Assembly (NCBI RefSeq): GCF_001506075.1 | Contig: NZ_KQ947475.1 | Coordinates: forward strand, 1,018,864 to 1,082,863 | Source of the DNA: Vibrio sp. MEBiC08052 | GTDB lineage: Bacteria; Pseudomonadota; Gammaproteobacteria; Enterobacterales; Vibrionaceae | Reading direction: 5' to 3' | DNA: 64,000 bases | Shown here: positions 58,512 to 64,000 of the stretch, piece by piece | Layout of the letters: each line of letters opens with the position of its first letter | Numbering within the stretch: position 1 is the stretch's first letter | Program-made: the position numbers and the translations under genes | The notes under the pieces: model-generated | What the model saw: only the letters and a program-made list of their open reading frames with translations | Databases searched by the model: none | Told to the model about the DNA's origin: nothing

Positions 58512-58564
58512 AAATTAATAAATTATACGGAAATATTTCTTGTACAACAAAATGAGGTCTGCTC

Positions 58565-58987
58565 ATGGATGTTCAAACCGTTGCGCTGTTTTATGCTCAG
58601 CTCAACAAACATAATCTGGATACACTACTGAACGATATCTATCACGACGCGATTGTATTTGAAGATGCGGTCCATCGTATTGAGGGCGTGGCCGCCCTGT
58701 CTCACTATTTCACCAACCTCTATCAAAACGTTGAACGTTGCGATTTTACGGTTCATGAGCAGCACCCGATTCACAATGGTGGATTTCTGACTTGGACCAT
58801 GCATTTGCAACATCCGAAGCTCCGTCACGGTCAACTGGTCAATGTGCGGGGTGCGACACATATTCGTTTTCAGGACAACAAAGTCATTTATCACCGCGAC
58901 TACTTTGACTTGGGTGAAATGCTGTATGAACAATTGCCACTCCTTGGTCGTGTTATTCGCTGGATTAAGCAGAGGTTAGCGCAATGA
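58565..58987 (+). CDS. SnoaL/NTF2-like protein
   Basis: Small cone-fold protein of 140 residues related to the nuclear transport factor 2-like SnoaL family, which includes isomerases and lactonases. It has the typical FYAQLNKHNLDTLLNDIYHDAIVFED start and a DYFDLGEMLYEQLP end. It is the first gene of an operon also seen in other gammaproteobacteria and carried by stress- or light-inducible promoters. It overlaps the following SDR gene by 4 bp. Its exact reaction is unknown. Confidence 0.8.
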   Translation: MDVQTVALFYAQLNKHNLDTLLNDIYHDAIVFEDAVHRIEGVAALSHYFTNLYQNVERCDFTVHEQHPIHNGGFLTWTMHLQHPKLRHGQLVNVRGATHIRFQDNKVIYHRDYFDLGEMLYEQLPLLGRVIRWIKQRLAQ

Positions 58988-59724
58988 GTTGTGTACTGAT
59001 CACCGGCGCGACGTCCGGTATCGGTAAGCAGTTAGCACAAGACTATGCACGACAGGGGTGGCAAGTGCTCGCTTGCGGCAGAAATAAAGATGTACTGAAT
59101 GAACTGCGTGATAAGCATGCTTCGATTACCCCATTGCAGTTTGATTTGACTGATATTGAGCAAACACTTGCGATACTGAGTGAACTGCCGTTTACACCCA
59201 CATTGTGGATCCTCAATGCCGGGGGCTGTGAATACATCAATGATGGTGTTATGGATGCAAAACTTATGGCGCGTGTGATGCAGATTAACGTGCTGGGGCT
59301 AGCTAATACGATTGAAGCAATTCAGCCACATTTAAAATCGGGTCATCGTGTGGCAATTGTCGGCTCAATAGCCAGTGAACTGGCGTTACCTCGTGCAGAA
59401 GCTTATGGTGCATCCAAAGCTGCGGTCGGGTATCTGGCAAGGTCGTTACGATTGGACTGGGCTCGCAAAGGGATTGATGTAACTTGTGTATTTCCGGGAT
59501 TTGTTGCTACGCCACTGACCGAGAAAAATACTTTTGAGATGCCGATGATGGTTTCGGTAGAAAATGCTTCTCAGTCGATTCGCAAAGGATTAGAGAAGGG
59601 GGTTGCGAATCTTTACTTTCCGGCTCGTTTTACTTGGATCATCCGGTTGTTGGGCATGTTGCCCTATGGTTGGCAATATCGGCTTGCGCGTCGGTTTTTT
59701 GCACCGAAAAGGACCACATCATGA
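58984..59724 (+). CDS. Short-chain dehydrogenase/reductase
   Basis: The 246-residue SDR has the nucleotide-binding motif TGATSGIGKQL (8-18), LNAGG, catalytic S132 and the YGASKAA motif (Y145, K149). It overlaps its neighbours by 4 bp on each side, so it belongs to the lipid operon. The substrate is unknown. It could reduce a modified fatty acyl chain. Confidence 0.88.
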   Translation: MSCVLITGATSGIGKQLAQDYARQGWQVLACGRNKDVLNELRDKHASITPLQFDLTDIEQTLAILSELPFTPTLWILNAGGCEYINDGVMDAKLMARVMQINVLGLANTIEAIQPHLKSGHRVAIVGSIASELALPRAEAYGASKAAVGYLARSLRLDWARKGIDVTCVFPGFVATPLTEKNTFEMPMMVSVENASQSIRKGLEKGVANLYFPARFTWIIRLLGMLPYGWQYRLARRFFAPKRTTS

Positions 59725-60998
59725 AAATTGCGATTATAGGCACCGGGATTTCAGGACTAACGTGTGGTTATTACCTGCATGAGCAACATGATATCACGTT
59801 GTTTGAGGCGAACGATTATATCGGTGGGCATACTGCGACTGTGGATGTCAATGTGGCTGGTCAGCACTATGCCGTCGATACCGGGTTTATTGTTTATAAT
59901 GATCGGACTTATCCCCATTTTATGCGCATGATGAACGAAACCGGGGTCAGAGGGATTCCGACACAGATGAGTTTCAGTGTGCGTAATGACGCCAACGGGC
60001 TTGAGTATAATGGTCATACATTAGCAACTTTGTTTGCGCAGAAACGGAATTTGTTGAAGCCCAGTTTTTACCGCTTTATCGGTGAAATTCTACGCTTCAA
60101 TAAGCTTGCTAAAGCGGCAGCAGACACCCCTGAGTTGCAGTTGCAAACCCTCGGACAGTTTCTGGCCCATCATCGTTTTTCGGATTATTTCTGTCACAAC
60201 TACATCTTGCCAATGGGCGCTGCAATTTGGTCATCGACTTTAGCGGACATGCGCGCATTTCCGCTGATGTTTTTTCTGCGTTTTTTCCTCAATCACGGAT
60301 TATTGGATGTCACAGACAGACCACAGTGGTATGTGATTGAAGGCGGATCGCGGGCGTATATTGAACCACTGACTCAAGGCTATGTGGATCGGATTCGCCT
60401 TAGTACACCGGTCAAGCAAGTAAGACGCAGTCCGCTCGGCGTTGAGGTCGAGACCGAACAAGGTGTCGAAACATTTGATGAGGTTATTTTTGCCTGTCAC
60501 AGCGATCAGGCGCTTGCCATGCTTGGCGATGCCAGTCAGAGCGAAACCTCAGTTTTGTCTGCAATGACTTATCAGGCCAACGAAGTGGTGCTGCATACGG
60601 ATACAAGTTTGCTTCCTAAGCGTCAATCCGCATGGGCATCCTGGAATTACTGGTTGCATGGTCACGAGGGTGAAGAGATGAAACTCCCGTCGCTGACCTA
60701 CAACATGAATATTTTGCAACACATTAAGAGTGACATAACGTTTTGTGCCACGCTCAACAGCACTGAGTATATTGACCCGGACAAGATTCTCCGACGGTTT
60801 GTCTATCATCATCCGGTTTTTACCGAATCTTCGGTTCGCGCGCAGCAGCGTAAATCAGAAATCAGTGGTGTTAATCATACTTGGTTTTGTGGTGCTTACT
60901 GGCACAACGGTTTCCATGAAGACGGGGTAAGGAGTGCACTTGATGTCATCACACAATTGCAATCCCAAGTGGTCAACAGAGACAAGGGTGTCGCATGA
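59721..60998 (+). CDS. FAD-dependent amine oxidase-like protein
   Basis: The 425-residue flavoprotein has the FAD motif IAIIGTGISGLTCGYYL (3-19) and a C-terminal FCGAYWHNGFHEDG segment. Such NAD(P)-binding amine oxidase-like proteins sit beside DUF1365 and CFA-synthase genes in many bacteria, including sigma-E/ChrR operons of Rhodobacter. It probably oxidises or desaturates the acyl substrate. The start at 59721 overlaps the SDR stop by 4 bp. Earlier start codons run into the SDR gene. Confidence 0.88.
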   Translation: MKIAIIGTGISGLTCGYYLHEQHDITLFEANDYIGGHTATVDVNVAGQHYAVDTGFIVYNDRTYPHFMRMMNETGVRGIPTQMSFSVRNDANGLEYNGHTLATLFAQKRNLLKPSFYRFIGEILRFNKLAKAAADTPELQLQTLGQFLAHHRFSDYFCHNYILPMGAAIWSSTLADMRAFPLMFFLRFFLNHGLLDVTDRPQWYVIEGGSRAYIEPLTQGYVDRIRLSTPVKQVRRSPLGVEVETEQGVETFDEVIFACHSDQALAMLGDASQSETSVLSAMTYQANEVVLHTDTSLLPKRQSAWASWNYWLHGHEGEEMKLPSLTYNMNILQHIKSDITFCATLNSTEYIDPDKILRRFVYHHPVFTESSVRAQQRKSEISGVNHTWFCGAYWHNGFHEDGVRSALDVITQLQSQVVNRDKGVA

Positions 60999-61750
60999 TG
61001 ACCAGCCAAACGGATGTTACACGTAGTGCATTAATGGTCGGCCATGTACGTCACCGTCGTTTCACGCCGGTTACCCATTCGATTCGTGCTTCGTTATTTA
61101 TGCCATGTATCGATCTGGATGAGTGGCCGATACTCCGGCAACAAGTGTGGGGGCTGGGGGAGCGCTGGTGGCACTGGGCACGTTTTCACCGGGCTGATTA
61201 TCTGGGGGAAGGAGACTTGAAAACAGCCGTGCAGGATAAAGTGTTACAGCTCACAGGCGAGCAAGTGCGCGGCAAAGTATTCGCGGTGGTACACCTGCGT
61301 TATTTCGGTCTCTATTTCAGCCCGGTGAACTTTTACTATCTTTATGATCAGCAAGGGACTTGGCGTTACTTACTTGCAGAGGTCAGTAATACACCTTGGA
61401 ATGAGCGCCACTATTACGCGGTTCCGGCAGAACGTGGTGCGCAGGGCGAGAACTGGATACACGACAAGGCTTTCCATGTTTCACCATTTAATCCCGTTGA
61501 ACAGCAGTATCAATGGAAACTGAAACCATTATCGGATGCCCTGATGGTGCACTTGGCATGTCATCGGGAAACCAAGGAATTTGATGCCACACTGGCGTTA
61601 AAAGCACAGCCTTTTACCTCAAAAAGTTTGCTCAAATTGTTGATTCGGACACCGATCATGACGGTCAAGGTATTGACTGGGATTTATTGGCACGCGTTGA
61701 AGCTATGGCTCAAAGGTGCACCGTTTTACTCTCATCCCAAGTCCCGCTGA
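60995..61750 (+). CDS. DUF1365 family protein
   Basis: The 251-residue protein has the DUF1365 core YFGLYFSPVNFYYLYD and EVSNTPWNERHYY. The family is nearly always encoded between an amine-oxidase-like flavoprotein and a CFA-synthase-like gene, so it is thought to act in the same acyl modification. No catalytic function is established. It overlaps the flavoprotein gene by 4 bp. Confidence 0.9.
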   Translation: MMTSQTDVTRSALMVGHVRHRRFTPVTHSIRASLFMPCIDLDEWPILRQQVWGLGERWWHWARFHRADYLGEGDLKTAVQDKVLQLTGEQVRGKVFAVVHLRYFGLYFSPVNFYYLYDQQGTWRYLLAEVSNTPWNERHYYAVPAERGAQGENWIHDKAFHVSPFNPVEQQYQWKLKPLSDALMVHLACHRETKEFDATLALKAQPFTSKSLLKLLIRTPIMTVKVLTGIYWHALKLWLKGAPFYSHPKSR

Positions 61751-61785
61751 CATGAGACCCATAAAAATAGTTAGGAGAACGCGCA

Positions 61786-63057
61786 ATGTTCAATTCGCCT
61801 TCATTAGAGATGCCTAAATCACTTAAATTGTGGCAGCAAGGTGCTCGGACCATGGTGCTGAAATCCCTACGTCTGATAAAAATCGGCAGCCTGACATTAG
61901 AAGAAAATTTTGCAGGACAGGCGCGTATTTCTGCTGCTATACCACAGCAGAACAGTGTGGAACAGTTTGGGTTTGCACATGACGATCAGCCACAGGCTCA
62001 TATTCGAGTGAATCATCCCGAGTTTTATGCCTGCGTTCTGAAAGGTGGCAGTATTGCGGCAGCGGAAGCATATATGGACGGTTGGTGGGACAGTCCGAAC
62101 CTGACCGCTGTAACTGAACTGATGGCGCGGAATTTAAACGCACTGGATCAATTGGAAGCGCAAAGCAGCATTTTCGTCCGGACGATGCACAAAGTCGGCC
62201 ATTGGCTGAAACGAAACTCGATTGGGCGTGCCAAGCAGAACATTGAAGCGCACTACGATTTAGGCAATGACCTGTATCAGACGTTTCTCGACCAACGGAT
62301 GCTGTACTCGAGCGCTCTTTATCTCAATACCAATGATTCACTGGAGCAGGCCCAAATACAGAAAATGGATCGGTTGTGTCAGCAATTACAACTGACCGCT
62401 AATGACCATGTGATTGAAATCGGTACCGGGTGGGGCGCAATGGCGATTTATATGGCGCAGCATTATGGGTGCCGAGTCACCACCACCACGATTTCCGAAC
62501 AGCAGTACACGTATGCGCAGGCAGAAATTGAGCGCTTGGGACTCGGTGCGCAGATTACCTTACTCAAACAAGACTACCGCTTGCTTGAGGGGCAGTTTGA
62601 TAAGCTCGTGTCGATTGAGATGATTGAAGCGGTGGGGAAATCCTATCTGCCGTCTTATATCGCAAAGTGTCAGTCGCTGCTTAAACCCGGTGGCTTGATG
62701 GCGATTCAGGCGATTACCATTGTCGATCAACGCTTCGATGATTACAGTAATAACGTTGATTTTATTCAGAAATATATTTTCCCCGGTGGCTTTTTACCTT
62801 CCATCACCGTGCTGACCCAAATGGCGACGCGTCACACCGATTTTGTTGTTCGCGATGTGTTTGATCTGGGGCTCGACTACGCACGGACGCTGGCTGACTG
62901 GCGTTGCCGCTTTGAAGCATCACTAGATAAAGTGAAGTCACTGGGATATGACGAACGTTTTGTCCGCATGTGGCGTTACTATCTGTGTTACTGCGAAGGC
63001 GGTTTCAAAGCGCGCACTATCAGCACCATCCATATGACTTTACAACGGGGACAATGA
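61786..63057 (+). CDS. Cyclopropane-fatty-acyl-phospholipid synthase family methyltransferase
   Basis: S-adenosylmethionine-dependent enzyme of the CFA synthase family, 423 residues. It has HYDLGNDLYQTFLDQRMLYS, the SAM motif IEIGTGWGAMA (near 208-218), SIEMIEAVGKSYLPSY and the C-terminal CRFEASLDKVKSLGYDERFVRMWRYYL. It probably modifies double bonds in membrane lipids (cyclopropanation or methylation). A clear ribosome site taggaga precedes it, and it overlaps the next gene by 4 bp. Confidence 0.92.
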   Translation: MFNSPSLEMPKSLKLWQQGARTMVLKSLRLIKIGSLTLEENFAGQARISAAIPQQNSVEQFGFAHDDQPQAHIRVNHPEFYACVLKGGSIAAAEAYMDGWWDSPNLTAVTELMARNLNALDQLEAQSSIFVRTMHKVGHWLKRNSIGRAKQNIEAHYDLGNDLYQTFLDQRMLYSSALYLNTNDSLEQAQIQKMDRLCQQLQLTANDHVIEIGTGWGAMAIYMAQHYGCRVTTTTISEQQYTYAQAEIERLGLGAQITLLKQDYRLLEGQFDKLVSIEMIEAVGKSYLPSYIAKCQSLLKPGGLMAIQAITIVDQRFDDYSNNVDFIQKYIFPGGFLPSITVLTQMATRHTDFVVRDVFDLGLDYARTLADWRCRFEASLDKVKSLGYDERFVRMWRYYLCYCEGGFKARTISTIHMTLQRGQ

Positions 63058-63596
63058 TGCGCCGTTTCCTGCTGGTTTCACTATGGTTTGAAGCGATTTG
63101 GCTACTCGCCGTATTGGGACAGGCGCGTTTGCAGTGGGTCACGATTGGATTGGTAACCGTCACGATGGCGTACACTGCATTACGCTATCCGTTGGTTCTC
63201 AGCCGCATCATTGCTGTGGCAGCTATCGGTATCACATTGGATTACATCAATCTATATCTCGGATTATTTGCCTTTCCCACGCCCTATCTGCCGATCTGGC
63301 TGATCGGGTTGTGGTTTGCCTTTGCTTGGTTCGCCAGCTTTGCCATACCGGCCGTCAGCCACTTACCACCTTTACTGATTTTTAGCGCAACGGCATTCGG
63401 TGGGGCACTGAGTTACTGGGCGGGCTATCGGTTTGGTGCCGTACACTTTGAATGGCCTGTTTTAGGAGCGGTGTGTGTCCTGTTTTGGGAATGGTTCGGA
63501 TTGTCTCTGTTACTGATGAAGGTATTTAGGAATGCAAACGCCACATTTAACCGCGACACTCTCTCTGATCGCGATCCTCTGGACCGCCACCGCTAA
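63054..63596 (+). CDS. DUF2878 membrane protein
   Basis: The 180-residue protein has five or six predicted membrane helices, with the motifs LGLFAFPTPYLPIWLIGLWFAFAW and FEWPVLGAVCVLFWEWFG, typical of DUF2878. It starts at 63054 (MMRRFLLVSLW), overlapping the CFA-like gene. Its polar C-terminal tail overlaps the next gene by 65 bp in another frame. The function is unknown. Confidence 0.85.
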   Translation: MMRRFLLVSLWFEAIWLLAVLGQARLQWVTIGLVTVTMAYTALRYPLVLSRIIAVAAIGITLDYINLYLGLFAFPTPYLPIWLIGLWFAFAWFASFAIPAVSHLPPLLIFSATAFGGALSYWAGYRFGAVHFEWPVLGAVCVLFWEWFGLSLLLMKVFRNANATFNRDTLSDRDPLDRHR

Positions 63597-64000
63597 CGGG
63601 ACAGAGATTCAGGGGACGTCATCCAAACCGTGGACCGACTGGCCGATTGTCGGTCAGGCAACGTTATCTTGGTTGTGGTTTGATATTTATTCATCACAGC
63701 TGCGTACACCGGATGGTCACTACGAACAAGTACAACGGGATGTCGCACCGCATCCCTTGGCATTAGAGCTTCGGTATTTACGTGATATCAGTAGCAAAGA
63801 ATTGCTTGAGGAAACCCAAGCGCAGTGGGAGAGGCTGGGGTATGACACGGCGCAATCGGACGCGTGGCTAACGGTGTTGGCCGAGATGATGCCCAGTGTT
63901 AAAACGGGGGTGCGTCTGGCATATGTCACCGATGGTCGTTCAGGGCAGCTGTATTACTTTCCCCTGCAAGGGCAGCAACGTCTGCTCGGCAAAGTCGAGA
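63532..64000 (+). CDS. Chalcone-isomerase-like periplasmic protein (3' end outside window)
   Basis: Frame open from the ATG at 63532 to the window edge (156 codons). The N-terminus MQTPHLTATLSLIAILWTAT looks like a signal peptide. The region after it (WPIVGQATLSWLWFDIYSSQ and LELRYLRDISSKELLEET) matches the chalcone-isomerase-like family seen at this place in related operons. The ribosome site ggtatttagga precedes it. The frame overlaps the DUF2878 gene by 65 bp. Confidence 0.85.
   Translation, partial: MQTPHLTATLSLIAILWTATANGTEIQGTSSKPWTDWPIVGQATLSWLWFDIYSSQLRTPDGHYEQVQRDVAPHPLALELRYLRDISSKELLEETQAQWERLGYDTAQSDAWLTVLAEMMPSVKTGVRLAYVTDGRSGQLYYFPLQGQQRLLGKVE

Larger units (their letters stand above)
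58174..58564. other. Intergenic region with REP-like repeats and the lipid-operon promoter
   Basis: About 390 bp. The left part (58321-58441) holds four copies of a gtgtcc/ctgtcc word with short palindromes. The right part (58460-58550) holds the TGTACA-type operator dyad and a predicted promoter for the downstream operon. Confidence 0.7.

Overview
The window looks like the main chromosome of a Vibrio or close relative (Vibrionaceae). The evidence is the quorum-sensing block uvrB-qrr1-luxO-luxU, an AphB-type LysR regulator beside a REC/phosphatase-like response regulator, sodium-motor MotY, the rsx/rnf-nth order, a rhombosortase, and the order fimV-truA-accD-folC-dedD-cvpA-purF. The species cannot be fixed from sequence alone. 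An acetoin/2,3-butanediol cluster next to tRNA-Asn is the most lineage-specific metabolic feature.

Layout. 1-7.3 kb: 3' part of fimV (with 201-bp tandem repeats), truA, accD, folC, dedD, and cvpA-purF behind a PurR operator. 7.3-12.5 kb: Na+/H+ antiporter family protein, rnt, motY, gloA, an ExuR/UxuR-like GntR regulator and nth. 12.5-18.2 kb: rsxABCDGE (minus strand), the ion-translocating electron transport complex. 18.5-22.8 kb: budA-alsS-budC (minus) with a divergent LysR regulator, then tRNA-Asn. 23.5-27.6 kb: uvrB, the Qrr1 small RNA (minus) with its sigma-54 promoter and LuxO sites, luxO, luxU. 27.6-31.7 kb: yvcK-like gene and moaABCDE behind a probable Moco riboswitch. 31.9-42.6 kb: CBS protein, udp, a membrane-anchored hypothetical, metG, mrp/apbC, udk, asmA, cobO, a low-molecular-weight phosphatase. 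42.6-48.9 kb: fatty-acid uptake and degradation (fadL, fadIJ with FadR-type operators) and a nitroreductase. 49-57 kb: aphB, response regulator, apt, dnaX (with a programmed frameshift site), ybaB, recR, two cysteine-cluster proteins and rhombosortase. 57.2-58.5 kb: a REP-associated tyrosine transposase with REP-like repeats. 58.5 kb to the end: an overlapping operon for a SnoaL-like protein, an SDR, a flavin amine oxidase-like protein, DUF1365, a cyclopropane-fatty-acid-synthase-like methyltransferase, DUF2878 and a chalcone-isomerase-like protein, cut by the window edge.

How it works together. The quorum-sensing module is complete in cis: LuxU passes phosphate to LuxO, LuxO with sigma-54 activates qrr1, and both the two LuxO sites and a Qrr-complementary stretch in the luxO leader point to the known feedback loops. 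The fad genes carry FadR sites at the expected places. The final operon has a CarH/LitR-like TGTACA dyad over its -35 box, suggesting light- or stress-controlled membrane lipid modification.

The strongest less-obvious features are the dnaX slippery site giving an immediate stop in the -1 frame, the operator dyad of the lipid operon, the REP cluster beside the transposase, a Fur-like box and paired DnaA boxes upstream of uvrB with no obvious gene to own them, and a terminator-bounded gap between fadL and fadI that may encode a small RNA. No phage, integron, CRISPR array or clear genomic island was seen.
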